Assembly: GCF_023159225.1 (NCBI RefSeq)
Contig: NC_063174.1
Location: 34,525,691-34,589,690, forward strand
Length of the DNA stretch: 64,000 nucleotides
Origin: Perognathus longimembris pacificus
Lineage: Eukaryota > Chordata > Mammalia > Rodentia > Heteromyidae
Direction of reading: 5' to 3'
Shown one piece after another: positions 35,343-45,645 of the stretch. The notes under the pieces are model-generated. The model had not been told where the DNA came from and ran no database searches. It saw only the letters and a list, made by a program, of their open reading frames with translations. Every line of letters starts with the position of its first letter. Position 1 is the stretch's first letter. The position numbers and the translations under genes are program-made.

Positions 35343-35543
35343 TTTTTTTTTTTGCCAGTCCTGGGCCTTGGACTCAGGGCCTGAGCACTGTCCCTGGCTT
35401 CTTCCAGCTCAAGGCTAGCACTCTGCCACTTGAGCCACAGCGCCGTTTCTGGCCGTTTTCTGTATATGTGGTGCTGGGGAATCGAACCTAGGGCCTCGTG
35501 TATCCGAGGCAGGCACTCTTGCCACTAGACTATATCCCCAGCC
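35343..35543 (-). mobile_element. Dimeric ID-type SINE (IDL-Geo-like), antisense, young subtype, nested in L1 tail
   Basis: Full dimer with the CCTAGGGCCTCGTGTATCCG variant. TSD CTGTTTTACTTTTTT at 35,328-35,342 and 35,544-35,558. Inserted in the A-rich tail of the L1 above. Confidence 0.9.
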
Positions 35544-36162
35544 CTGTTTTACTTTTTTATTTAATTTAATTTTGTTGTAAAGGTGATGTATAGAAGCATT
35601 TCATTTACATAAATAAGGTAATGTCTTGATGATCATTGTTAACCCCTCCCTCATTTTGCTCCCAGTTTCCCTCTCCCTGACTCTCCTCCTCCCAACAAGT
35701 TGTAAAGTTCATTTCCAACACAGTGTCTTATATCACTGTTGCACTGGTTCACCCTTTGTCCTTTGTTTCACCATTTTGTTACTCCCCATCCCTACCCCAA
35801 ATCAGATATATGATATACAAGACACAGGGTACCAAAATCAAAACCAATGATCACAGGGAATAAACCAAAGGAAAAAACAAATGAAATAAAAAAGAAATAA
35901 CTTCACACACTACACTAACAACAACAAACCCCTCTTGTTTCCATATCTTAGAGTTCATTTCCATTAGCATCATTTTATATGGTCATATTTGCATACCTGT
36001 TGAGCTATTGTGATCCTTTGCTAGGACTATCCCAGACATATACTAATTAGGGAAAACATGGAGCCTATGTTTCTTTGGGTCTGGCTTACTTCTCTTAATA
36101 TAATTTTTTCCACTTCCTTATGAATGGGATGATGTCATTCTCTCTGGTGGATGTACAAAATT

Positions 36163-36212
36163 CACATATATATGTATATATACATGTGTATATATATGCA
36201 TGTATGTATAAC
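36163..36212. repeat. TA/TG dinucleotide-rich tract
   Basis: Alternating TATATA, TGTATA and CATGTG runs at the 5' break of the L1 fragment. Confidence 0.75.
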
Positions 36213-36506
36213 TTTTTGCAAATGAGTTTTAAATATTAAAAATAATTTTATTTCGAAGTTTCTTGGTTCAAATATATGAAAGCTTTTACAGGTAATACAG
36301 TTTCATCACACCAGAAAAATCATACTGAAAATACATTTTCATCTTATAGCATTTAGAAGAGCAGTTCCTTTCTCAGTTATTGCTAAATTTCCACTTTTAC
36401 CTGGAGGTATATTTAGGCATGTTTTGTTTATTTATTTCCAACTACACAGCATTCTATTGACATCAGCTTGTTGCTATTTGAAAGGTCAGAAATTATAAAG
36501 CACAGT

Positions 36507-37056
36507 GGTTTTTGTTTTTTGTTTTCTTTTTCTTTTTCTTTTGGTCTTTTTTTCTCTTTCATTTTTATTTATTTATTTATTTTCTTATTTATTGTCAAAG
36601 CGATGTACAGAGAGGTTACAGTTTCATACGTTAGGCCTTGGGTAAATTTCTTGTACTGTTTGTTACCTCCTCCCTCACTCCCCCTCCCCCTTTCTCTCTC
36701 CCCCATGAATTGTTCAGTTGGTTTACACCAAATGGTTTTGCAAGTATTGCTTTGGGAATCATTTGTCTTTTTATCCTTTGTCTCTCGATTTTGATATTCC
36801 CTTTCACTTCCCTACTTCTAATACCAGTATATACAGTATCCAGTGTACTCAGATGAGATACAGTGATAGTGCAGGTACAATCACAGGAAGGGGATACAAG
36901 AGGATCATCAACAATAGAAGCTATGGTTTCACATGGCATGTTAAAAGTAATTACAACAGTGATATAACAGTCGTTTCCATAACATGGAGTTCATTTCACT
37001 TAGCATCATCTTATGTGTTCAGAAGGGCATAGCTATTAGGCTTTTGTGATCCTCTT
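36507..37056 (-). mobile_element. L1: 5'-truncated LINE-1 3' end, antisense, second subtype
   Basis: Minus strand shows GCTAAGTGAAATGAACTCC (ORF2 end region), a G-rich tract (complement of 36,665-36,703) and the end CTGTACATCGCTTTGACAAT, then an ~85-base degenerate A-tail (T-rich 36,507-36,592). Probable TSD AAAGCACAGT / AAAGTACAGT at 36,497-36,506 and 37,057-37,066. Its 3' UTR differs from those at 35.3 and 10.7 kb. Confidence 0.7.
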
Positions 37057-37109
37057 AAAGTACAGTAAAAGCAAAACTAGAGGTGTATCTTCACATATGA
37101 CAACTTTTT

Positions 37110-37204
37110 TTTAATTATTTTTTTTTTCAGTGCCAGGAACCAGGCAGAGAGCCTGGAGCATGCTGGCAAGTTCTCTCCCATGGAGCTCTAGCCCTCGCCT
37201 TATG
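37110..37204 (-). mobile_element. ID-like monomer SINE, antisense
   Basis: T run followed by GTGCCAGGAACCAGGCAGAG and GAGCTCTAGCCCTCG; about 95 bp. TSD TATGACAACTTTTT at 37,096-37,109 and 37,205-37,218 is exact. Confidence 0.7.
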
Positions 37205-37374
37205 TATGACAACTTTTTAAAGAAGGTTGCTATAGGTATTCAATACACCTGTGTGTGATACATGATTTGCATGAGCCACACCAAATAATCTAAAGATCAC
37301 CCCTTAGGTTGTAGGTGATCTCAGTTTTGCAAATGGACCCCACTCAAATATTTTCTTTTTCTATGCCCTTACTA

Positions 37375-37500
37375 CTCAACGTGTGATTCATTGACTTGTA
37401 ACATTGGCGTCACCTGGGAGCTTGTTAGATGTGCAGATTCCAGCTGGGCCAGACCGCCTGACTCTGGGATTTAGTAAGATTCCCAGGTGTAGGTGAGAGA
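37375..37500. mobile_element. MER5-like non-autonomous hAT element
   Basis: GTAACATTGGCGTCACCTGG, GAGCTTGTTAGATGTGCAGA and CTGGGATTTAGTAAGATTCC follow the MER5 pattern. Confidence 0.65.
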
Positions 37501-37864
37501 GTACTGCCCTATGAAATCCTGGCTTCTGCTTCTTGACTGCAATAGCTTGTTAAGAAAAATATGAAGTGAATGACTTTTGCACATGGGCAACTGCATAAAT
37601 TGACTTCAGAATCTTTTTTTTTTCTTCAATCAAACCCCTGTTCTACCAGTGGAAACACTTTCTTCTCAAAAACCCATTTTCTGTTAAAAATACAACTTCT
37701 TTAACTGCCTCTGCTTTAGTGACATAAAAGTCAGGTTTTTTTTCCCCCTACAGTTTGTTATTGAAACCAAATTTAGCAATACCATTAAGATCTATACTCC
37801 TTGCCCCAAAGTTTTACGATTGTTTCTTTTCATCTTCAACACAACTTCTCATGCATCTTTTTTG

Positions 37865-38075
37865 AGAGGGAAAGGCTGATTTGGACTCTACCACTTGAGC
37901 CATACCTCAGCCCTTTTCACTTTAGTGGTTTTTTTTTTTTTTTGTTGTTGTTGTTGTTTTTATTCAGAGAGAATCTCATGCTTCTTGCCTGGGTCTGCTC
38001 ATAAACTGTGATCCTCCTATCTATACCTCCCATGTAGCTGGGACTGTAGGTGTGAGCCACCATGCTCAGCATATG
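37865..38075 (-). mobile_element. B1-dID SINE, antisense, old
   Basis: GACTCTACCACTTGAGCCAT, an internal T run with (TTG)n at 37,929-37,960, then CATGTAGCTGGGACTGTAGG and GTGAGCCACCATGCTCAGC. Confidence 0.75.
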
Positions 38076-38498
38076 CATCTTTCAAATTAACTTGCTGACA
38101 AATCCATGTTAGTGTGCAGATACATTGTTTTCCACAGCTAATTTTCGCCACTGTGTGGAGGAAAATGTTTGGCCTTTGTCTCTCCTAGAGAAGAACTTTC
38201 TAAAAATGTAAAAAAAAAATTGTTGTTGTTCAGTGACTTAAAAAAAGATTGACCTGAATATCATAAGACCTAGTGTATTGGAGAAGTAACTGTAGTTACT
38301 TGAGGTTTGGACATCCTACTGCTCTCAGTGCCTAGGCTTCAGGTCAGATTCACCATACATGTGAGACAAAATGATGAGTTAACCACAAGGGATGCAAAGA
38401 TGTATTTAAAATAATCTATATTTGTATTTCTGGGGGGAAGGAATGCTGGACAGCCAAGCCATTTCCCCATTGTCTGTCTCTAAATATCTTCACTTTTT

Positions 38499-38658
38499 AT
38501 ATTATTTTATTTTATTTTTTGCTCAGGGCTAGCACTCAACCACTTGAGCCACAGCGCCAATTCTGACCGTTTTCTATATATGTGGTGCTTGGGAATCAAA
38601 CCCAGGGCTTCATGTATACGAGGCAAGCACTCTTGCCACTAGGCCATATTCCCAGCCC
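38499..38658 (-). mobile_element. Dimeric ID-type SINE, antisense, short 3' end (older of a pair)
   Basis: The ID head and first part of the right monomer are present. The element stops at GCTCAGGGCTAGC and goes straight into a TTTTATTTTATT tail, missing the last ~60 bp of the consensus. Flanked by TCTTCACTTTTT at 38,487-38,498 and 38,659-38,670. Confidence 0.8.
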
Positions 38659-38670
38659 TCTTCACTTTTT

Positions 38671-38886
38671 CTTTCTTTCTTTCTTTTTTTTTTTTGCCAG
38701 TCCTGGGCCTTGAACTCAGGGCCTGAGCACTGTCCCTGGCTTCCTTTTGCTCAAGGCTAGCACTCTGCCACTTGAGCCACAGCGCAACTTCTGGCCGTTT
38801 TCTATATATGTGGTGCTGGGGAATTGAACCCAGGGCTTCATGTATACGAGGCAAGCTCTCTTGCCACTAGGCCATATTCCCAGCCC
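38671..38886 (-). mobile_element. Dimeric ID-type SINE, antisense (younger of a pair)
   Basis: Full dimer with a CTTTCTTTCTTTCTTTTTTT tail. TSD TCTTCACTTTTT at 38,659-38,670 and 38,887-38,898; the first copy is the downstream TSD of the preceding SINE. Confidence 0.9.
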
Positions 38887-38939
38887 TCTTCACTTTTTCT
38901 TGACAACAAACTTTCCAAGACATTTTTAAATTTTCTTTT

Positions 38940-39180
38940 TCTTTCTTTTGTGCCAGTCATAGGGTTTGAACTCAAAGTTAGATGCTGTCGTTGAGCTTTA
39001 CTTGCTCAAGGCTAGCATTCTACCAATTGAGCTGGAGCCTCCCTTCCAGTTTTTTTTTTCTGGTTAATTGGAATAAGAGTCTCACCAACTTTCTGCCTGA
39101 GCTGACTTCGAACTGTGACCCTCAGATCTCAGCTGCCTCAATGGCTAGGATTAAAAGAGTGAGCCACCCATGCCTGGTCT
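38940..39180 (-). mobile_element. B1-dID SINE, antisense, old
   Basis: GTGCCAGTCATAGGGTTTGA, GCTCAAGGCTAGCATTCTAC, then CTCAGATCTCAGCTGCCTC and GTGAGCCACCCATGCCTGG. Confidence 0.75.
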
Positions 39181-39785
39181 CCATGTGAATTTCTGGAGCC
39201 ATTTGTCTATTTTCTGCAAGTTTGGTTACGGTTTCATATTCTATCAGGAATACATCCCATACACTGACATGAGGGAGTGGGGCTACCATGCGACCCCACT
39301 TTTATGGAGCGTAAGGTCTGCAGAGGAAAACCGTGGATGCACTGGCCAGGTGTTTATAAATTCATGGCAGAGGAGAGGTATTTAGAGGAAAACTCTGTCT
39401 GGAGACAGGGAGGAAAGTGAAGGCAGGTGATGATAACTTGGGATGTCTGAAGCAGAAGGGGAGAAGTCTTCCTATCTCAGAACGGCTTTTGTGTTCCCTG
39501 GTTTAACTTTTTATGGATTCTGGAAAGTCTCACTTTATTGGTACCAAAGCTCATTCCTTGCCCCTCTAGGTGCAATGTAGATGGAATCCCTAGTTTCCTT
39601 ATCATCCCATGCAGATATTCCTTCTCCCTTCTGTACATGCATGTGCGTGCACGCACGCACACACAGGCATGTGCACGCATACACACAATCACATGCACAT
39701 AAGCATGCTCACACTTTAAACCCTTTTACAGTCAAAGAGCTTTCTCAAAATGAAACTTTGAAAAGATCATTTCTTTCTTCTGTTT
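39181..39785. other. Unrecognised sequence with a short CA/CG-rich run
   Basis: Includes a CACGCACGCACACACA run at about 39,647-39,665 and further degenerate CA repeats to 39,710. No gene seen. Confidence 0.45.
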
Positions 39786-40003
39786 TCTTTCTTTCTTCTC
39801 CTCCTCCTCCTCCTGCTGCTTCTCCTCCTCCTCCTCCTCCTCCTCCTCCTCCTCCTCCTCCTCCTCCTCCTCCTCCTCCTCCTCCTCCTCCTCCTCCTCC
39901 TCCTCCTCCTCCTCCTCCTCCTCCTCCTCCTCCTCCTCCTCCTCCTCCTCCTCCTCCTCCTCCTCCTCCTCCTTCCTCGTCCTCTTCTTCATCTTCCTCC
40001 TCT
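39786..40003 (+). repeat. (CTC)n triplet microsatellite, 152 bp uninterrupted
   Basis: 39,822-39,973 is pure CTC repeat, about 51 units. Impure flanks (CTGCTG at 39,814-39,819; CTTCCTCGTCCTCTTC at the right) extend it to about 218 bp. It abuts an antisense B1-dID at the position of its tail. Long open frames here (polyproline, polyserine, polyglutamate) are repeat artefacts. Confidence 0.97.
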
Positions 40004-40316
40004 TCTGGGCCTGGGCACTGTCCCTGAGCTCCTCAGCTCAAGGCTAGCACTCTACCACTTTTTTTCTTTCTGTTTATGTAGAACTGAGGAATTGAACCCA
40101 GAACTCCTTGCATGCTAGGCAAGCACTCTACCACTAAGCCATATTCCCAGCCCAGCACTCTACCACTTGGGCCACAGCACCACTTCTGGTTTTCTGGTGT
40201 TTAATTGGTGATAAGAGCCTCATGGACTTTTTTGCCCGGGCTGGCTTTGAACTGCGATTCTCAGACCTCAGCCTCCTGAGTAGCTAGGATTTCAGGTGTG
40301 AGCCACCAGCACCTTG
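40004..40316 (-). mobile_element. B1-dID SINE, antisense, interrupted by an ID element
   Basis: GGGCCTGGGCACTGTCCCTG to CTACCACTT, then the ID insertion, then GGGCCACAGCACCACTTCTG through CCTCCTGAGTAGCTAGGA and GTGAGCCACCAGCACC. Confidence 0.85.
40061..40153 (-). mobile_element. ID monomer SINE nested in B1-dID, antisense
   Basis: A 93-bp ID element (GAATTGAACCCAGAACTCC, CATGCTAGGCAAGCACTC, CCATATTCCCAGCCC). TSD AGCACTCTACCACTT at 40,046-40,060 and 40,154-40,168 is exact and made of the host SINE's own sequence. Confidence 0.92.
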
Positions 40317-41329
40317 TGACCATTCTTTTCTTCTGATCAGCAATAGGTTCTTCCTATACCGGAAGGTGGTGGTGAGCTTTTCATCTTCTACCCACAGCTG
40401 CTATAAAGCTGGCTTTGCTGTCGGTAAGTTTTATAATGTGATGCTGACCCTATCCGAAGTGTTCTCATCTACAATGCTTTGCTCATTAAGCACAGTCCAG
40501 CGTTAACCTTTCCAGACATAAATAAAACAGCAATGCCTTGGCCTGCTCAGAAGAGGAGGATGAAACGACTGGTATTTTAATTTTTTTCCCCCTCAGATGC
40601 TTGCAAACTGCTTTTGCTTGTTTGACAAAATGTCAAAACTGCATTTCTCTTTGTTTGTGGTAAGAAATCCTTCATCCATCTGTGAACTCGTGCTGTCTGC
40701 CATTTCACTGTGCATGGGGGTAGGGTGAATGGACAGGGCTAGACCATGTGACCTGTTTTGGTCAAAGTCAGATTAGCAGTGATGACACAGGAAAAGGCTG
40801 AAAATAGGCTAAGGCACCTGAGCTTGCTCTCTTGCCTCTCTGCCATCAGCAAGCGAAGGATGAGCTTGGGCAATCTCACTATCCCAGGATGAGGCTGGGG
40901 GTCACGTGCGGGTCACTCAGATCAACTGACTGCTGTGGCATCTGAAAAAGCTGTCAGAATCACAACGGAATTGAAGCTGAGTATTTAGACCCTCAAGCCC
41001 AAAGTCCTAGAATTGCACATCAAGTCCAGGCACTTGCCCCAATTCCAAATAAAGAAACATGGAGAAGGTCAGAGAAAGGAGATTCATTACATGGCAGCCT
41101 TGGGAAGACACCATTTCAGCACATCTTCAGCAGCATTCAGGGGGTAGAGACATTAATTTTGGTTCAAATAGGGAGTATTAGGGGAGTGTTTTAAATAGTC
41201 CTGGTGAAAGCATGGTTGGGTTGATTGTTATTTTACTTTTTGTCTCTGGAGGAATTCTGGGGAAGTTATTATCACTTAACCACTGGGACAGAGCAGAAAT
41301 AAGTTGCCTAGTAGGTGATTTCCTGACTT
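40317..41329. other. Unrecognised sequence
   Basis: No repeat or gene recognised over 1 kb. Confidence 0.4.
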
Positions 41330-41345
41330 TTGGGCTATCATCTTT

Positions 41346-41544
41346 TTTTTTTTTTGCCATTCCTGGGGCTTGAACTCAGGGCCTGAGCACTGTCCCTGAC
41401 TTCTTTTTGCTCAAGGCTAGCACTCTACCATTTGAACCATAGTGCCATGTCTGGCTTTTTCTATATACGTGGTGCTGAGAAATTGAACCCAGGGCTTCAT
41501 GTATACAAGGCAAGCACTCTACCAAAAGGACATATTCCCAGCCC
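41346..41544 (-). mobile_element. Dimeric ID-type SINE, antisense, older copy
   Basis: TTGCCATTCCTGGGGCTTGA to CATATTCCCAGCCC. TSD TTGGGCTATCATCTTT / TTGGGCTGTCATCTTT at 41,330-41,345 and 41,545-41,560 with one mismatch. Confidence 0.88.
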
Positions 41545-41560
41545 TTGGGCTGTCATCTTT

Positions 41561-42439
41561 AAGATGATAAAAGTCATTATCTGTTTGAGGGGTAGTTTGT
41601 CTACAGTTATAAGACAAGCGCTTATTGGCGAATCCTATCTTTCCTGGGGCCCAAAATGATTGGAAAATGACTGTAGCAGGGAACAGGTCAAATCAAAGGT
41701 CAGAGACACAATGTTGGGAGGACTTCTAGTTTATTCATAGAGTCTTGCTAATGCATCTTAAATTGCCTCTTGCAGAATCACTTGTGTCAATCCTAACCAA
41801 TAAATAAGTAAACAAATATATAAAGCCTGGGGTTGCTAAGGGATCTCATGAATGTATGCCTGGTAAGAACTATTCATACATAATTTTCCAGAACTATAAC
41901 CTCACACAAGGGCTACTGAAATCTTGTACATAAACAAATACTTCTTCGAGGATATTTGCACCAAACTGCTTGTGTGGCTCTGGATTGATGCCATCTTAAT
42001 TGTTCCTAGCAGCCAATAATAATTGTTTTAATTATATAATCCTTCTCATTTTTGTCTTTAAATCTTCCACTTGCCTCAACCTCCTTGAATACCCTTAATT
42101 TATAATGGTATGTGTATTTCCATTGTGATTGTTTGCTATTTCAAATTTAATAGCATTATTCTTTGGAGAATCTCTCTTGGATTGTTAAATTTCCCAGTCT
42201 CAGAAGAGTGAGTCTAGCTAAGATCAGTAAAGCCACTTAGCTGACACCTGGTTTATTTCAGAAGCAGGAACATCTACATTTATTGGTGTAGCCACTTGAC
42301 TTTTGTGGTTACTTGTTAGCTAACAGTAAATCTGTCCTGTTCATGGCCAATCCCTCCCTGAATTTAGGCAAGTCCCTCATTTACACTTTCCACCTTCCAT
42401 GGCTGTACTATTCACTCCAGTTCTACTTCCTCCCCATAA
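41561..42439. other. Unrecognised sequence
   Basis: No repeat or gene recognised. Confidence 0.4.
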
Positions 42440-43345
42440 CACCATAGGAACTACTCTTGCCCACGTGGCTTACCAATGATTCCAGTGTGCTGAACAAAAT
42501 GGATACCTTTGTTTTCTTCTTTTCTTCTTTCTTCCTTTGTCTTATTTTCCTTCTCTTGCATCTCTAGGCACTTTGGACAATTCTTTAATTTTCCCAAGTC
42601 TTTCCTCCCAGGTATCTATGCTTCCAAGGCACCACCCTGCTTCTTCATCCAGTGGCAGGAGTCTGAATCCCTTTAAGCTTCTCTTATTCTTCTTCCACAA
42701 TCACTTTATTTCTAGATATGGTTAATTTGCATTCCTGCTTGTCCTTAGTCTACTCTCTTCTCTCTGTCTGTGTCAGTTAACTTGGATACTTTGCCTTGAT
42801 GATGGTTAACCAGGATCTCAACTGGCCTCACTGCTTCATCATCCCCACCTCTCCTGACTCCAATCCACTTCCCATATGTTAGCCAAGGTTAGCTTTCTAA
42901 AAGGAACCTTGATCATGTCATCCATCTGTTTAGAGCTCTCAGTGTTTGTTCACTGCCAGGGAGGGGAAGGGTTTTTGTGGTCTGGATCGCTGCTTATTTC
43001 TTCAGCTTCACCTTACGACATTCCCTTCTTTGCATGAGTAAAAGCCATGAAGAACTTCCTGGAAGTTGCCCAGAATACTCTGCTTTCTCCATCCTTGAAG
43101 TAGTCCAGCATGGACTAACCCATACCTCAACTTTAGTCACATAGGAGGCATACCTGTATCCCCACATGTGGTGGCATGGCACCTTCGTTTTTATCTATTT
43201 ATCCTATCCTCTTGCATCTAATGGTCTCTTTCTTAGTCTACTATCCATGTATGAGGTCCAGGCAGAGACTTTGTCTTGTCCTTCACTGTATTCTCAGAAG
43301 TCAGCACATTGAGATTAAAGTAAGTAAACATTAGTTAACTTCTTT
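42440..43345 (+). mobile_element. L2-like LINE remnant
   Basis: CTGACTCCAATCCACTTCCC, TAGCTTTCTAAAAGGAACCT, TTGATCATGTCATCCATCTG and, near the end, GGCAGAGACTTTGTCTTG followed by GTAAACATTAGTTAAC occur in the order of the L2 3' half in plus orientation. Left boundary is vague. Confidence 0.5.
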
Positions 43346-44324
43346 GTATATTGCAGAGCTAAGACCTTTCAGTTTTTCAAAAATATCCTCCTCTTGCCTA
43401 TCTACAAATGGATTTTGTTCTGATTTTATTGGCTACCTTTAGGTTCTATAAAGACGTCTTCAGTTCCTTTTACTAGCTATCTCAGGGCAATAAGCTCTTT
43501 GAGTTTCCCCCATCTCTAATGACTGCCATATGAGGACATGATAGGCTAACACTCGCTTCGATAAGCTGAAGTTATTGTTAAAACAAACTGCACCACCTCC
43601 AGCTAGCCTCCCATTTTAAAAGACCCACTAAAATTGATTCTGTGAAATAGGCTTTTAAAAAATATATGCTCCGGAAGAAGAAAACATAAACAGGGAAGGA
43701 TTGTTAGCTCAGAAAATTCAGTGTATTTGGGGACCCGGCTTGTTTCACGCGACTGAACAAGAGGCCATAAGCCCATCAGCACAGGGCAGTCAGTCTGCTT
43801 TGTCCACACTAATGGACTCTGAGTCCTGAAAGAGATGGAGAACAAATGACTCCAGCCTCAGCTTTGGATGTCTTTGGGAGCAACTCAGCTATGACTCGGA
43901 TACAATTCATGTGTCGATGTGATGGAAACATTGTAGTATGAAATGTCTTGTTCGCTGGAGCCATGTGTCCTCATACTAATAAACAAGGATGTCACAACTC
44001 CACATCAACACACAACTTACAACTTCATGAGATCTGCTGCTATACTACAATCATGACATCAATTCTCTCTCCTTACGCAGAGAGAGAGAGAGAGACTATT
44101 TACTACTAAGCCTACTACTAAGCCTTCTAATTACTATTTTCTAAGATTGTAGGAAATATTCAACCCTACATTGAGCATTGGGAGCGGTCATACATTCCCA
44201 CGTGGGAATTAGGGGTCCTGGAATCACAATCAGAAAAAAAAAAGTGTGTAAGGCTAGAATTTGGTTTCAAAATGAAGGAGGCTTTGATTCTTAACTTCTG
44301 CTTGTAGACTTCCTTTTCTTTGGG
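43346..44324. other. Unrecognised sequence with a short (GA)n run
   Basis: (GA)8 at about 44,080-44,095; otherwise unassigned. Confidence 0.4.
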
Positions 44325-44522
44325 GTGAGGAGAGTACTGTGGTTTGAACTCACAACTTTGTGCTTGCTAGCCAAGCCCTCTACCCCGTCAGCCATGCCTC
44401 CAACATTTTTACTTTAGTTGTTTTTCAACTAGGATTTCATTTCTTCTCATCACTAACCTCAGACAACAATCTTTCTACCTCTGCCTCTAATGTAGCTGGG
44501 ATTACAGGAAGAAGTCAGCATT
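44325..44522 (-). mobile_element. B1-dID-like SINE, antisense, strongly diverged
   Basis: GTGGTTTGAACTCACAACTT, GTGCTTGCTAGCCAAGCCCT, then CTACCTCTGCCTCTAATGTA and GCTGGGATTACAGGAAG. Confidence 0.6.
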
Positions 44523-45404
44523 CCAGGCTTGTTCCTTGAGATAAGGTTTAAGTAACTTTTTGTCTAGGGAGGTCTCAAACCTTAATCCTCCACTGTTGTC
44601 TCTTAAATAGCCAAGATTTGGGGCACATGCTGCCTTGCCTTGCCATTGTTTGTAGATTTCTTGAACTGTGTTCATTTAGCCATGTGGCATTCTTGAATCT
44701 TGAGCACTATGTTCAGCAGAGACTTCAGAACATGGCCCAGATAGACTGGCAGAGAAAGATGGCATCTGACAGAGTTGAAGAGACATTGAGGAGCTCCCAG
44801 CACACAGGACCCTGGAGATCCTTGGAGGACAATCCAGGTAAACTCCACCTGGTGATTTGGAGACCATGAGCTTTTTTGCAAGTTCTGATATATATATTTT
44901 AAATACCAGTTTCATTCTTTTTCTTTGAACAGAGAAACTAAACTTTCTCAGTGTCAACAGGGTAAATCAAACAGTGGGAAAGCATGCTATACAGCAGAGA
45001 GAAACGCTGAAATGAAAATGTGTGGGCTGTGCAAAGAAGCAGAACTGAATCTTGAAGAAAGGGTCCCTTTAGAGGCCAGCTTTTCTCCTCACCTCTGGCC
45101 CACAAGGAACATTACCTACTCACCTCTACCATACAGTCCAGGACCTGTTTTTACAACCTTGCCAGACCTTAGTTTTCATCTGAAGAAATAGAGTTTAATA
45201 TGTACAGTATTCTCGATATTCTCTTTAGAGCCATATAATGTCATAAGCACCTAGGCAATGGGTTTCTAGTGGCTTTAAAAGGCAGTACAGTCTCCAGACT
45301 CCCATAATTACAAACCCTTATCATTTACAAATTGAGTATGTGCAAGGGTGTGATGGTACGTGAATCTGAGCAGCTTGGGAAGGTGGTGACAGGACAATAA
45401 CTTT
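44523..45404. other. Unrecognised sequence
   Basis: Several overlapping short open frames between 44,618 and 45,191, none with a domain or supported splice pattern. Confidence 0.4.
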
Positions 45405-45645
45405 TTAGTGTGTGTTTGTGATGGCACTGGGGCTTGAACTCAGGGTCTGGGCACTATTTCTGAGTTTCTGTGCTCAAAGCTAGTGCTCTAACACTTGAGC
45501 CACAGATGCTCTTTTGATGGTAAATCAGAGATAAGAGTCTTATGGACTTTTCTGCCCAGGCTGGTTATCAACCTTGATCCTCAGATTTCAGGCTCCTGAG
45601 TAGCTAGAATTATAGGCATGTACTATATATGTATGCCTGGTTCTG
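45405..45645 (-). mobile_element. B1-dID SINE, antisense, old
   Basis: GCACTGGGGCTTGAACTCAG, CACTTGAGCCACAGATGCTC, GCCCAGGCTGGTTATCAACC and GGCTCCTGAGTAGCTAGAAT. Confidence 0.78.

Larger units (their letters stand above)
35312..36216 (-). mobile_element. L1: 5'-truncated LINE-1 3' end, antisense
   Basis: Minus strand carries the worn end of ORF2 (right part, around 35,960-36,160) and a 3' UTR with a purine tract (complement of 35,641-35,697), then an A-rich tail at the left. The whole is flanked by a 14-bp TSD TGCAAATGAGTTTT at 35,298-35,311 and 36,217-36,230. An IDL-Geo lies in the tail. A TA/TG repeat sits between the 5' break and the right TSD. Confidence 0.75.

Noticed and set aside
39581..40027. 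148-codon plus-strand frame (polyproline/polyserine) and 86-codon minus-strand polyglutamate frame
   Set aside because: Both are readings of the (CTC)n array; a triplet repeat is open in several frames by nature.
44618..45191. Possible exon ending in CCAG/GTAAAC near 44,837
   Set aside because: The donor-like motif is short and no acceptor, partner exon or protein family could be supported.
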